This document shows positions 44,253 through 52,847 of a DNA stretch of 64,000 nt, piece after piece (the stretch's first letter is position 1; each line of letters begins with the position of its first letter). The translations under genes and the position numbers were made by a program. Source of the stretch: QHCE01 sp038260095 (lineage in GTDB: Bacteria; Actinomycetota; Actinomycetes; Mycobacteriales; QHCE01); NCBI GenBank assembly GCA_038260095.1, contig JBBSOC010000003.1, positions 8,211 through 72,210 of the forward strand. The letters are read 5' to 3'. The notes under the pieces were generated by a model, which worked only from the letters and a program-made list of their open reading frames with translations, was not told where the DNA came from and made no database searches.

Positions 44253-44287
44253 GTGAAGGGCTTTGCCGGTACCGCAAAGCCCTTCAC
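44253..44287. terminator. 14-bp perfect terminator-like hairpin
   Basis: GTGAAGGGCTTTGC (44253-44266), a 7-nt loop CGGTACC, and the exact reverse complement at 44274-44287. It lies 33 bp past the zinc-ribbon gene stop and 72 bp before the end of the convergent sepIVA-like gene, so it could serve both. No U-tract, as usual for actinobacterial terminators. Confidence 0.8.
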
Positions 44288-44358
44288 TATGCCCGGTGTA
44301 CCCGAAAAACCCTGCGATAGTATGTGCCAACTTGCCGATAAAGGATGCGATGCTCCAG

Positions 44359-44877
44359 TTAAGGCAAAGCGGATGTCTCACCAATTGGTGAGGGAATATC
44401 AGCTCCGGGAATCAAACCTTGAGCTGGCAAGTCGACAACCGCGCGCATGCGTTCATGGCCACGCTCCACGCTTGAGAGTGTGCGCCGAAGTAACTGCTCG
44501 ATGTTTGCCAACGCCGTCTCGCATAACTGATTTGTCTCGTCTCGAAGCGCAGCGGTTGCAACCTTGGCTTCCGCCTGTACGCGAGCTGCCTCACGCTTGG
44601 CCCCCGACACAATCTCGTGCGTGGCAATTAGCTGGGTACGTTCCACCTGCGCGTCAGCCATAATCTGATCGGCCTCCTGCCGGCCCGTAGCGATCACTTC
44701 ATCGCGATGCTGCAAGATGTCACGCGCTGCAGCCAGCTCGCTGGGATAATCTGCTCGCAGCGCAGACAACGCGGCTAGCAATGCTTCTCGGCTAATTACG
44801 CAGCTGGTGGACATGGGAACCGAACGAGCTGACTCCACCATCTCGACCATGCGATCAATATGCGTGAGGGGGTCCAC
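44359..44877 (-). CDS. sepIVA: DivIVA-like coiled-coil protein, SepIVA-type
   Basis: 172 residues, predicted to be almost wholly coiled coil: LLAALSALRADYPSELAAAR, VIATGRQEADQIMADAQVER, KREAARVQAEAKVATAA. Matches the ATP-synthase-B/DivIVA-like family containing SepIVA, a cytoplasmic septation factor of mycobacteria. It precedes (on the minus strand, downstream of) coaD-rsmD as in Corynebacteriales. Orthology is inferred from size, texture and context. Confidence 0.72.
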   Translation of the reverse strand: MDPLTHIDRMVEMVESARSVPMSTSCVISREALLAALSALRADYPSELAAARDILQHRDEVIATGRQEADQIMADAQVERTQLIATHEIVSGAKREAARVQAEAKVATAALRDETNQLCETALANIEQLLRRTLSSVERGHERMRAVVDLPAQGLIPGADIPSPIGETSALP

Positions 44878-44966
44878 AATCTACTCCGTCCTGACAGGGG
44901 TATCGAGTCAACCGCGCCCGGTGGTACTGCATAGATCCGTCGTCGGTCGCAGTGTCGCCAGCCGTG

Positions 44967-45449
44967 CTACGGCGAAGCAGCAAGCCTGGCCAACAGCGCG
45001 GCATGAACAGTTTCGGGTACGTGAGCAGAAACATCGCCACCGTAGCGGGTGACTTCCTTCACCAAGCTCGACGACAAAAACGAATACAGCGGATTGGTTG
45101 CCAAAAACACGGTCTCGGTGGAACCGAGTTCGCGATTCATCTGCGCCATCTGCAACTCGTAATCAAAGTCAGTTACTGCCCGTAGCCCCTTGATAATCAC
45201 CGAGATGTCATGGGCGCGGCAATAATCCACCAGTAGGCCCCGAAATGAATCCACTCGCACATTCGAATACTGAGTGGTCACCGCGCGCAGTAGCTCCTGT
45301 CGCTCAGCGACGCTGAATAAGCTCTCTTTGCTCTCGTTTACCAGCACGCCAACAACCACCTCATCGTAAAGAACGCTGGCGCGGGCAATAATGTCAAGAT
45401 GTCCATTCGTTACTGGGTCGAATGATCCTGGGCAGATTGCTCGCTTCAC
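44967..45449 (-). CDS. coaD: Phosphopantetheine adenylyltransferase
   Basis: 160 residues; penultimate step of CoA synthesis. Nucleotidyltransferase motif CPGSFDPVTNGHLDII (T/HxGH), FRGLLVDYCRAHD, IKGLRAVTDFDYELQMAQMN and the ATP-binding YSFLSSSLVKEV. Start overlaps the rsmD stop (ATGA). Confidence 0.97.
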   Translation of the reverse strand: MKRAICPGSFDPVTNGHLDIIARASVLYDEVVVGVLVNESKESLFSVAERQELLRAVTTQYSNVRVDSFRGLLVDYCRAHDISVIIKGLRAVTDFDYELQMAQMNRELGSTETVFLATNPLYSFLSSSLVKEVTRYGGDVSAHVPETVHAALLARLAASP

Positions 45450-46027
45450 GATGATTTACCTGCCTGCTCTTTTTGCCCTGCTCGGCCGTACCAGAGCGTA
45501 GCTTCGCCGTACTGGCGGGACCGCAAAGGCTCCCACGATTGTGGCCACCCCCATGCAGCATCCCGGCTAGAGCGTTCAACTACGACCACCGCTTTCTCGG
45601 CAAACCATCCCTGGTGCTGCAACTGCGCCAGCACACTGGCCAGCGCTTGCGCCGGGAGCTGATATGGCGGATCAGCAAACGTCACATCATAGGCGGCATC
45701 CGCTGCAACACATGCCAGTCGCTCAACCGCATGTCGGCGCAGCAGCGCGCCAGGAAGTGCAACCGATTCAATGTTGCTCGCGATGGCCGCAACGGCTTTG
45801 GGATCTGACTCCACTAATAATGCATGGCCAGCGCCTCGAGACAACGCCTCCAAACCCACTGCGCCCGAGCCAGCATACAAATCCAGTATGCGCGCACCCC
45901 GTAAATCCAGCAGCGAGTCCAGCGAAGAGAATAGTGCCTCTCGGGCTCGATCGGACGTGGGACGGGTTGTGCTTTCGGGCACGATCAATCGCCGTCCACC
46001 GGCAACCCCCGCAATGATCCTCGTCAT
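45446..46027 (-). CDS. rsmD: 16S rRNA (guanine(966)-N(2))-methyltransferase
   Basis: 193 residues. SAM-binding GARILDLYAGSGAVGLEALS and the catalytic FADPPYQLPA are clear; the N-terminal IIAGVAGGRRLIVPE is the family hallmark. Overlaps coaD by 4 bp. Follows nusB by 12 bp on the same strand. Confidence 0.94.
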   Translation of the reverse strand: MTRIIAGVAGGRRLIVPESTTRPTSDRAREALFSSLDSLLDLRGARILDLYAGSGAVGLEALSRGAGHALLVESDPKAVAAIASNIESVALPGALLRRHAVERLACVAADAAYDVTFADPPYQLPAQALASVLAQLQHQGWFAEKAVVVVERSSRDAAWGWPQSWEPLRSRQYGEATLWYGRAGQKEQAGKSS

Positions 46028-46039
46028 GGAGCTGCTGTT

Positions 46040-46492
46040 CTACAGATCTTTGACCAGCTGTAGTCGGCCGAGTACGCCATTGATGAACCCAGGCGAGTCC
46101 TCGGTAGACAGCTCCTTGGCCAACGACACCGCCTCATCAATAGCCACCGGATCAGGGACGTCTTCACACCACATCAACTCATACACCCCTAGACGCATGA
46201 TGTTTCGGTCCACAGCTGGCATCCGAGACAACTGCCAGCCCTCTGCATAGGTGCTCAGTAATTCGTCAATCCGTGCCCGATGATCGCAGACACCCTCCAC
46301 TAGCACCACGGTATAGTCCGCGATTGGCGGTTCGGCTCGCTGCCGTCGAAACGCTACGACGTCACGTGGATCAACACCTCGAATATCGGATTCGTATAGC
46401 ACATCTAGCGCACGTTTACGCGCCTTACCGCGAGCCGAGCTGTGCCGCCAACGCGCGGGAGGCTGCTGGGGTGCGGTCGCGTCATTACTCAT
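46040..46492 (-). CDS. nusB: Transcription antitermination factor NusB
   Basis: 150 residues; all-helical RNA-binding protein of the rRNA antitermination complex. ARKRALDVLYESDIRGV, YAEGWQLSRMPAVDRNIMRL, GVYELMWCEDVPDPVAIDEA and LAKELSTEDSPGFINGVLGR are conserved NusB segments. It follows efp by 21 bp, the conserved efp-nusB order. Confidence 0.95.
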   Translation of the reverse strand: MSNDATAPQQPPARWRHSSARGKARKRALDVLYESDIRGVDPRDVVAFRRQRAEPPIADYTVVLVEGVCDHRARIDELLSTYAEGWQLSRMPAVDRNIMRLGVYELMWCEDVPDPVAIDEAVSLAKELSTEDSPGFINGVLGRLQLVKDL

Positions 46493-46513
46493 ATCAGCAA
46501 ACCACGCTCGGCA

Positions 46514-47074
46514 CTAGTTGACTCGGCCAAGATAATGCCCGTCGCGTGTGTCAACCTTGATTCTCTCCCCGGTGCTGACAAACAGCGGCACCTGTACCAC
46601 CGCGCCCGTTTCTACGGTCGCCGGTTTTGTGCCGCCGGTGGAGCGGTCACCTTGCAGCCCCGGATCAGTGTGCGAAACAGTGAGCTCCACGCTAGCTGGC
46701 AGTTCTAGATACAGCGGGGTGGATTCATGCACCGCAACCATGGCTTCAGCGTTTTCCAATAAGAAGTTCGCTGCTACGCCCACAGTGGATTCAGGGATAG
46801 GGAGCTGATCGTAAGTGACGGTATCCATAAACACGAAATCCGTACCGTCTCGGTATAGGTAGCTCATGGTCCGTTTGTCGACGTTGGCGGTCTCCACTTT
46901 CACGCCGGCATTGAAAGTCTTATCCACCACTTTGCCGGTGAGTACATTTTTCAGCGTGGTACGCACGAATGCCCCGCCTTTACCGGGCTTTACGTGCTGA
47001 AATTCCACCACATTCCACAACGCCCCGTCGAGGTTGAGCGTCATACCGTTTTTCAGTTCGTTAGTCGTCGCCAT
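46514..47074 (-). CDS. efp: Elongation factor P
   Basis: 186 residues in three beta-barrel domains. ELKNGMTLNLDGALWNVVEF, then HVKPGKGGAFVRTTLKNV contains the tip lysine (PGKGGA), the site that is modified in some bacteria. Rescues ribosomes stalled on polyproline. First gene of efp-nusB-rsmD-coaD. Confidence 0.96.
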   Translation of the reverse strand: MATTNELKNGMTLNLDGALWNVVEFQHVKPGKGGAFVRTTLKNVLTGKVVDKTFNAGVKVETANVDKRTMSYLYRDGTDFVFMDTVTYDQLPIPESTVGVAANFLLENAEAMVAVHESTPLYLELPASVELTVSHTDPGLQGDRSTGGTKPATVETGAVVQVPLFVSTGERIKVDTRDGHYLGRVN

Positions 47075-47119
47075 GATGGCTGAGTCTAGCGACGGGACGC
47101 GGCGTGCCCTGCGTGGGCA

Positions 47120-47377
47120 CTAGCGGCGGTAGATGTGCGCTCGATATCCAATTCGCAGCACGGTGACACGATCATCATCTACCGAGAAAATGACACGGTA
47201 GGAACCACGACGCGCCGAGCGGCACCCAGCCCACTCGTCACTGAGCGGTTTGCTCAGCCGGAGCGGATTCTCAGTCAACGAGCCAAGCATAAATTCCACG
47301 ATAGCTACAGCAACACGCTCGTGGAGACGACTCAACATCCGTTCAGCAGTAGCTGTCACAACCAGCCGATACTTCAT
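47120..47377 (-). CDS. relE: RelE-family mRNA-interferase toxin
   Basis: 85 residues; RelE fold: YRLVVTATAERMLSRLHERV (N-terminal strand and helix), LRLSKPLSDEWAGCRSARRG, SYRVIFSVDDDRVTVLRIGY. The basic R/H residues of the active sheet (YRVIF, RIGYRAHIY) are kept. Overlaps the antitoxin by 4 bp. Confidence 0.88.
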   Translation of the reverse strand: MKYRLVVTATAERMLSRLHERVAVAIVEFMLGSLTENPLRLSKPLSDEWAGCRSARRGSYRVIFSVDDDRVTVLRIGYRAHIYRR

Positions 47378-47655
47378 GAGGATTGGCTACGCAGATACTT
47401 CTCAGCTAGCTGCTCCGCGGTGAAGATCCGGCCTTTGTGCACATCTTCTCTTGCCTGCTCGAGCTCCTCAAGCGCTCCTGGCGTAGCTGTGAGCTCGTAA
47501 GTTTCTTCTAAAGAAGCAAAATCGTCGATCCCAATGAGCATCGCTGCCGGTTTGCCGTGACGAGTTATAACTACACGTTCGTGCACACGTTCAGCTTCAC
47601 TCACCAGTTCGCTAAGTCGATTTTTAGCCTCACCTAGAGCTATTTCCATAGCCAA
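47374..47655 (-). CDS. Phd/RelB-family antitoxin
   Basis: 93 residues. Phd-type N-terminus (IALGEAKNRLSELVSEAERV, HERVVITRHGKPAAMLIGID) and a flexible, acidic C-terminus (LEELEQAREDVHKGRIFTAE). Coupled to relE by ATGA overlap. 41 bp downstream of the sirtuin gene on the same strand. Confidence 0.88.
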   Translation of the reverse strand: MAMEIALGEAKNRLSELVSEAERVHERVVITRHGKPAAMLIGIDDFASLEETYELTATPGALEELEQAREDVHKGRIFTAEQLAEKYLRSQSS

Positions 47656-47696
47656 AGACTAGTCGCAGTCCACTGGCTCGGCAAGCTCCTACCTAT

Positions 47697-48566
47697 TCAG
47701 TTTGTTGGAAAGGCTTCCGCTTGCTCCAACGCACGCGTTACCAGCTCAGGCAGCACGGTGCCTATCGGTTCGCGCAGCCGCACCGCGGCTAACTCGTCAT
47801 AGGAGGTGGCCTCGGCGCTGATAAGCACAAGCTTGGCATCGTGCCGCACGGCCGTTGTGACCAAACTGGACACTGGCTGCACCGTCAGGGAGGTCCCCAC
47901 AGCCAGAAATAGGTCGCAATCAGTTGCGGCCTGTTCCGCGGCCGCCAACACAGCAGGATTCAATGGCTGACCGAACGAGATGGTGCCGGCTTTTAAGATA
48001 CCCCCACACCGAAGGCAGGCCGGATCTTCCTCGCCTGCGGCCACCCGCTCTAACGTGTCGGACATAGCTGTGCGTGCGCCACACGAGACGCATTCCACCT
48101 CATACAACGAGCCGTGCACCTCGATGACGAGATCTTCGTTGCTGCCAGCCATTTGATGTAGACCGTCAATGTTCTGTGTGATTAACGCCCGCAGTTTCCC
48201 CGCGGCCTCTAACTCCACCAGCGCGTAATGTGCCGAGTTCGGGCGGGCAGTCCATGCGGCATGTTCTCTACGGATCCGCCATGCTTCCCGGCGCACCCAT
48301 GGGTCAGTTAGGTAGTCGCGTAGCGTGAACAACCGCTGCGCCGCTGGATCAAGCGTCCATATCCCGTTGGGGCCCCGAAAATCAGGAATGCCACTGTCGG
48401 TGCTGATACCGGCGCCCGTCAGCACAGTTACCCGCTGGGCGGCCGCAAGCAACTTCACAGCGTCTTTCAGGGCATCGTTTACGGCATTACCCACGTTATC
48501 TTCCACGCCATTCATCATAGTTTGCGGTGAACCACAGTCGATGCAGTGCATCCTGGTGTGCCGCAC
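47697..48566 (-). CDS. NAD-dependent protein deacylase, Sir2 family
   Basis: 289 residues. Rossmann motif LTGAGISTDSGIPDFRG, catalytic TQNIDGLHQMAG and HGSLYEVECVSC, two CxxC zinc pairs (CVSC, CLRC), and AVGTSLTVQPVSSL. Removes acyl groups from lysines. The start is uncertain: GTG 48566 gives an extra N-terminus with CIDCGSP, while ATG 48518 or 48515 is a typical alternative. No strong SD at either. Confidence 0.92.
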   Translation of the reverse strand: MRHTRMHCIDCGSPQTMMNGVEDNVGNAVNDALKDAVKLLAAAQRVTVLTGAGISTDSGIPDFRGPNGIWTLDPAAQRLFTLRDYLTDPWVRREAWRIRREHAAWTARPNSAHYALVELEAAGKLRALITQNIDGLHQMAGSNEDLVIEVHGSLYEVECVSCGARTAMSDTLERVAAGEEDPACLRCGGILKAGTISFGQPLNPAVLAAAEQAATDCDLFLAVGTSLTVQPVSSLVTTAVRHDAKLVLISAEATSYDELAAVRLREPIGTVLPELVTRALEQAEAFPTN

Positions 48567-48608
48567 AGCAATGTGCGTTGTAGCTCGGGAGTCCTAGGAA
48601 TGGATTGT

Positions 48609-48735
48609 CTAGGCGCGGCGAACCAGCCCGGTCTCGTAAGCTAGGACGACAGCCTGGACCCTATCCCGCAACGCAAGTTTAGTGAGGACTCGCCGAGTTA
48701 CGCAGGGGGCTACCACAGTGTCTCCTGCCGCTAGC
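48609..48735 (-). pseudogene. Duplicated, internally deleted fragment of the LuxR response regulator
   Basis: 48609-48692 matches 50085-50168 (3' end of the intact regulator) at 83 of 84 bases. The next about 40 bases match 50357-50397, so about 188 bp (most of the LuxR HTH) are deleted between. In frame it reads AAGDTVVAPCVTRRVLTKLA to the shared end GLVRRA. It forms one edge of an inserted segment carrying a membrane-protein gene. Confidence 0.85.
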
Positions 48736-48921
48736 CAGGTAATACCCGGGGCTGGGCTCATGCCACCCGACGCTAGCTGACGGCTCAGTGACACGTGACG
48801 TCGTCCGCGGGCGTCCAATGAGGCCTCCTTTCGGGACCGCCAACCCGTTTGTTCACGGCCACGACCGGGGCCTACGCTCGATGGCGGTTTGTATCGTTCG
48901 CTGGGGACGCTGGGAGAACTT

Positions 48922-50031
48922 GTGCGCGGAATCAGTGTGTTCGTCGGGTTCGTGGCGATCATCGTGGCCGTCGTGCCGGCCACAGTGATCATTCGGGGCG
49001 ATGGGGAACGGCCGAACGACGTCAGCTGGGTACCGGTGATCATCGCCGCGGTCGTCGCCGTTGTCGGGTTCGTCGTGTGCCGCGTGTTGCGTTTTGCGGC
49101 GTCGCGTCGGTTCGTCGACGTCTCGCTGCAGCGAGGGCAGTACCAGCCATATCGGTCGCCTGCCTTCCCCTTCACGCTCGTAGCCTGGGTCTTGATCGTA
49201 GTCGCGGGGTCAACGGCGTTCGCCAGCTTCAATGTCTCCGAGCGGGCCAAGGGGCCCAGCGCCGAGGATCCCTTTCGGAGTCACACGTTCACCGACTGGC
49301 TGCCAGCGCTCGTGATCCTCGCGGGGGTCGTAACGGTCGGGGCGGCCTCCTACTACTCTTGGGACTTCCGACGCCGCCACGAGATCCCGGTGCTCGAAGC
49401 CCACGGTGTGGCGACGTTCGTGGAACCGCCGCGGCAGCTGTCGAAGACCGAGGCGGCGAAGCTGCGCACGTGGATGTGGTTGCGCGGCACGACGATCGAG
49501 GGCTTGTTCCTGGCAGGCGCGCTGCTACCGCGCCTGCTGCCGGGTGCTGACCGGCCCTCCGAGCAGGAAGCCGAGCTCGGCCTGGCCATGCTGGTCGGCG
49601 GACCTGGCGTGATCAGTTTCACGCTGCTGCTGATCATGTTCGTGCTCGCGCCGACCCGCCGCTCCGCGTGGGACGCACTGCGCCAGCGGTCCTCACTGCT
49701 GGCCATTGGAGTCGGCACGGTCGGCGCCATCCTGGATTCGAACGGCCAGGAAATCACCGGCGGCCTGACTACACTCGCCGCCCTCCTGTTTGCCTCGGTG
49801 ACCTGCCTGAACATCATGGATCGCGGCGCCCAGCCCTGGCTAGGGCTAGCATTCCTCATGTTCAGTTACCTCCTCGGCTATCTCGCCGCGCCGGACGGCC
49901 ATCCGTCGCTGCCCAGCGGGATTGCCGGCTGGGCCGTCGCCGTGCTCGCGCTCGGATACACCACCTACCAAGCACGCAGCCACTGGCGCGCCTGGTATGC
50001 CCTCGTATCGCCGATCTCTATGCCCAGGTGA
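48922..50031 (+). CDS. Multi-pass membrane protein, unknown function
   Basis: About 369 residues from GTG 48922 (GGGAG 7 nt ahead); TTG 48889 is an alternative. Nine or so hydrophobic segments, for example ISVFVGFVAIIVAVVPATVI, WVPVIIAAVVAVVGFVVC, FTLVAWVLIVVAGSTAF, WLPALVILAGVVTVGAASYY. A polar loop sits near the middle (RQLSKTEAAKLRTWMWLRGT). No transporter signature recognised. Visibly richer in GC than its neighbours and bounded by duplicated regulator ends, so probably acquired. Confidence 0.7.
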   Translation: MRGISVFVGFVAIIVAVVPATVIIRGDGERPNDVSWVPVIIAAVVAVVGFVVCRVLRFAASRRFVDVSLQRGQYQPYRSPAFPFTLVAWVLIVVAGSTAFASFNVSERAKGPSAEDPFRSHTFTDWLPALVILAGVVTVGAASYYSWDFRRRHEIPVLEAHGVATFVEPPRQLSKTEAAKLRTWMWLRGTTIEGLFLAGALLPRLLPGADRPSEQEAELGLAMLVGGPGVISFTLLLIMFVLAPTRRSAWDALRQRSSLLAIGVGTVGAILDSNGQEITGGLTTLAALLFASVTCLNIMDRGAQPWLGLAFLMFSYLLGYLAAPDGHPSLPSGIAGWAVAVLALGYTTYQARSHWRAWYALVSPISMPR

Positions 50032-50084
50032 AGCGAGTCAGGCGGAACATCGATGGCTCCGATTGGCTGAGGCCAGCGGGTGAA

Positions 50085-50753
50085 CTAGGCGCGGCGAACC
50101 AGCCCGGTCTCGTAAGCTAGGACGACAGCCTGGACCCTATCCCGCAACGCGAGTTTAGTGAGGACTCGACTTACATGAGTCTTTACGGTGGCTTCAGAAA
50201 GCATAAGGGCCGCAGCTATCTCCGCGTTGGATAAACCTTGCGCGACATGCATCAGCACTTCACGCTCCCGATCTGTGAGCTGGCTAAATATCGAAGCTAA
50301 TGTGGAATTGTGGTCGCGTGAAGACGGTAGCTTGTGGGCGAATTTATTGAGGAGTTCCCGAGTGATGCGAGGGGCAACCACAGCGTCTCCTGCCGCTACG
50401 GCTCGAACGCTATTGACCAACTCAGCGGGCTCGACGCTCTTGAGAAGAAACCCGCTAGCGCCGGCACGAAGACCAGCAAACGCATATTCATCAAGATCGA
50501 ATGTCGTCAAAATGAGTACCTTGGCGCTGCTATCTGCTGCGGCGATGCGTTCTGTAGCAGCGATTCCGTCCATGCCTGGCATTCGGACATCCATCATGAT
50601 GACGTTCGGGCGAAGTCGCGCGCATAGCCGGACCGCTTCGGCACCACTGGAAGCTTCACCGACTACGAGAATACCTGTCTGCGCCTCCAGCACCATTCGG
50701 AAACCCAGTCTCAACAATGGCTGATCATCCACTAACAAGACTCGGATAGTCAT
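50085..50753 (-). CDS. LuxR/NarL-family response regulator
   Basis: 222 residues. Receiver: VLLVDDQPLLRLGFRMVLEA, phospho-acceptor in VIMMDVRMPGMDG, and the conserved Lys in LLKSVEPAELV. LuxR HTH: LTDREREVLMHVAQGLSNAE, then LSEATVKTHVSRVLTKLALR. Overlaps the kinase gene by 4 bp. The operon (ABC ATPase, permease, kinase, regulator) suggests control of an ABC exporter. Its 3' end is duplicated at 48.6 kb. Confidence 0.94.
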   Translation of the reverse strand: MTIRVLLVDDQPLLRLGFRMVLEAQTGILVVGEASSGAEAVRLCARLRPNVIMMDVRMPGMDGIAATERIAAADSSAKVLILTTFDLDEYAFAGLRAGASGFLLKSVEPAELVNSVRAVAAGDAVVAPRITRELLNKFAHKLPSSRDHNSTLASIFSQLTDREREVLMHVAQGLSNAEIAAALMLSEATVKTHVSRVLTKLALRDRVQAVVLAYETGLVRRA

Positions 50754-52015
50754 TGTGCTTCAGTCTCCGGCTTTAACTCCAGCACTGTGTGGACTCGCCA
50801 GCCACGATCAGGCAACGGCTCCGCTTGGACATGACCGCCATAAACTGCGGCTCGTTCGCGCATTCCCATGATCCCATGTGGTGTCAGTACCGCCTCAGTG
50901 GAGAGCTCATGCGCTTGATTACGGTACGCACCAATCGGTGTGGTACCTCCATCGTCGGTGATCTGCACATCAATGCCCCCGTCGATATAGCACAATCGCA
51001 CGCACGCGCTAGCTCCTGCGCCTGCGTGCTTTCGAGTATTGGTAAGGGCCTCCTGAATCAGGCGGTAGATGGTGAGCTGCGCACCAGCTGGCACGGGAAA
51101 TGCTTCCCCGAGCACAACCAGCTGAACGGGGAGCCCGGCGGCGCGAACCTGTTCCAGGAGCGCATCGAGTTGGTCCAATCCCGGCTGCGGTTGGCGTGCA
51201 CTGTGGAGGCCATCCTCACGCAGCACTCCAAGAAGCCGCCGCATCTCGGTAATCGCCTGGCGCCCGGTGCTAGCTACCTGCAGCATGGCCCTGCCAGCCT
51301 GTTTCGCCGGCTCCTCCCCTGGAGAGTTTTGCACCGTGAGTGCGGCTCCATCGGCGAGCACTACCATCACTGAGAGACTGTGCGCGACGACGTCATGCAT
51401 CTCTCGGGCTATTCGGCTGCGTTCATCGGCGGCCGCAAGTTGGGCCTGTTGATCGCGCTCTCGTTCCAAACGAGCCGCGCGGTCTTCCAATGCGGATAGG
51501 TATGCGCGCCGAGTACGTATGTTGATACCGATCACGGTGGCGGCAGTGATCATGCTCGAAAGCACGATGAACGTCCGAGCACCATGATCCGACGATGCCC
51601 ATCTCTGTGAGATGAGCCCCGCCCCGAACTCCGCGATGCAGACAGCAAATAGTGTGTAGCGCCAAGGCCGGAATGCCGCCACAGTATAGAGGGCGATGAG
51701 CAACCCAAAATTTACGACAGATATTTCACCCAGAACCCACTGCGCATAAGCGAAGGTGGCGATTACGCAGAACACTGAGAGCGGGGCTCTGCGGCGTAAC
51801 GCCAGTGGGAGCACTAACCCCAATTCCAGTAGCCACCACCACGCCGCTACAACATGCGAACGCCGATGGAAAACTGCTAACAGCAGCAACGCAATCATGG
51901 TATCGATGACCATCGGATGGCTGGCGATCCGCGCCCGCAGAGCGGCGATGAGTATGCGCCAGGGACGCAGGGCTGAGCCCGGAAGCCCAGAGCCAACTGC
52001 AATTACGTTAGGCAT
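50750..52015 (-). CDS. Sensor histidine kinase, HisKA_3 type
   Basis: 421 residues. Four to five membrane helices in the first 165 residues with almost no extracellular loop (an intramembrane-sensing layout), a short coiled coil (LEDRAARLERERDQQAQLAA), the phospho-acceptor REMHDVVAHSLSVM, and an ATPase domain (YRLIQEALTNTRKHAGAGAS; GIMGMRERAAVYGG). Intramembrane-sensing kinases paired with ABC-2 exporters usually sense cell-envelope stress or antibiotics. Overlaps permease and regulator genes. Confidence 0.93.
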   Translation of the reverse strand: MPNVIAVGSGLPGSALRPWRILIAALRARIASHPMVIDTMIALLLLAVFHRRSHVVAAWWWLLELGLVLPLALRRRAPLSVFCVIATFAYAQWVLGEISVVNFGLLIALYTVAAFRPWRYTLFAVCIAEFGAGLISQRWASSDHGARTFIVLSSMITAATVIGINIRTRRAYLSALEDRAARLERERDQQAQLAAADERSRIAREMHDVVAHSLSVMVVLADGAALTVQNSPGEEPAKQAGRAMLQVASTGRQAITEMRRLLGVLREDGLHSARQPQPGLDQLDALLEQVRAAGLPVQLVVLGEAFPVPAGAQLTIYRLIQEALTNTRKHAGAGASACVRLCYIDGGIDVQITDDGGTTPIGAYRNQAHELSTEAVLTPHGIMGMRERAAVYGGHVQAEPLPDRGWRVHTVLELKPETEAQ

Positions 52016-52847
52016 CGCGGCGCTTCATCAATACGGCGGAGGCGGCCAGAACCGTCATCGTATACAGAGCGAAGACCGCCAGACCGGTCCAAGGCGCAAG
52101 GTGGAAAACATGCGTTTTAACGTCCATGATGGCCTCCCCCGCGCTGGTAGGCAGGTACGGGAGCACGTTCGGTTGCCAAGTTTCGGGCACCGCATAACTG
52201 AGCAACGGTAGTACTAGCACAATCCCAAACAGCGTTGCTATGCCACCAGCGGTGTTGCGAATGAGCGCGCCTAACGCTACACCAAGCAGACCAACGAGGG
52301 TTAGATACAAAGCTGCCCCAACCACCGCTCGTGCCGCGCCCGGATCGGAGATAGCTGCCTGGATGTGCTGGGAGGACAAGAATGCTTGGCCGCCGAAGAA
52401 CGCGATAAAGGAAGCCAAAAGCGTCAAAACCAGAGTGACCGACCCGAATACCGCAGCCTTGGCCCATAACACCGGCAGGCGCGGGGGAACAGCACTGAGG
52501 GTGGCCCGAATCATGCCGGTCGAATATTCGCCACTGATTACCAACACGCCTAGTACACCGATCGCCAGCTGCGCCAAACTAAATCCCGACAAGCTGGCCG
52601 TGATCGCGCTAAAGCCGGCTTTTTCCTGTGGGGCCGTTGTCGCCCAACTCATCGCGGTCGTTAGGCAGGACAACAGCCCAATCGCGGTCATGAACCCAAT
52701 ACCGACAATCATAGTAAAGAACGTGGAGCGCAACGAGCGCAGCTTTATCCATTCGGAGTGCAACACACGGCCTTGAGTGACTCTGAGGCCTCTATGTGCA
52801 GGGTGGCCCAGAGCGACTGAGCCTTTGTGGAGAATAGCGCTGGTCAT
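52008..52847 (-). CDS. ABC-2-type transporter permease
   Basis: 279 residues, about six membrane helices: FFTMIVGIGFMTAIGLLSCL, FSLAQLAIGVLGVLVISGEYSTGMIRAT (the conserved GEYSTGMIR element shown in part), AVFGSVTLVLTLLASFIAFF, GAALYLTLVGLLGVALGALI. Overlaps the ATPase (ATGA) and the kinase, so the four genes are one translationally coupled unit. Probable exporter half; substrate unknown. Confidence 0.9.
   Translation of the reverse strand: MTSAILHKGSVALGHPAHRGLRVTQGRVLHSEWIKLRSLRSTFFTMIVGIGFMTAIGLLSCLTTAMSWATTAPQEKAGFSAITASLSGFSLAQLAIGVLGVLVISGEYSTGMIRATLSAVPPRLPVLWAKAAVFGSVTLVLTLLASFIAFFGGQAFLSSQHIQAAISDPGAARAVVGAALYLTLVGLLGVALGALIRNTAGGIATLFGIVLVLPLLSYAVPETWQPNVLPYLPTSAGEAIMDVKTHVFHLAPWTGLAVFALYTMTVLAASAVLMKRRDA

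Noticed and set aside
48609..49250. 213-codon minus-strand frame starting inside the membrane gene
   Set aside because: Only its last about 43 residues are real (the duplicated regulator end); the rest is antisense Thr/Asn-rich sequence.
48849..49550. 233-codon plus-strand frame over the membrane-protein gene
   Set aside because: Arg/Ala/Gly-rich alternate frame of a GC-rich gene; the adjacent frame shows regular membrane helices.
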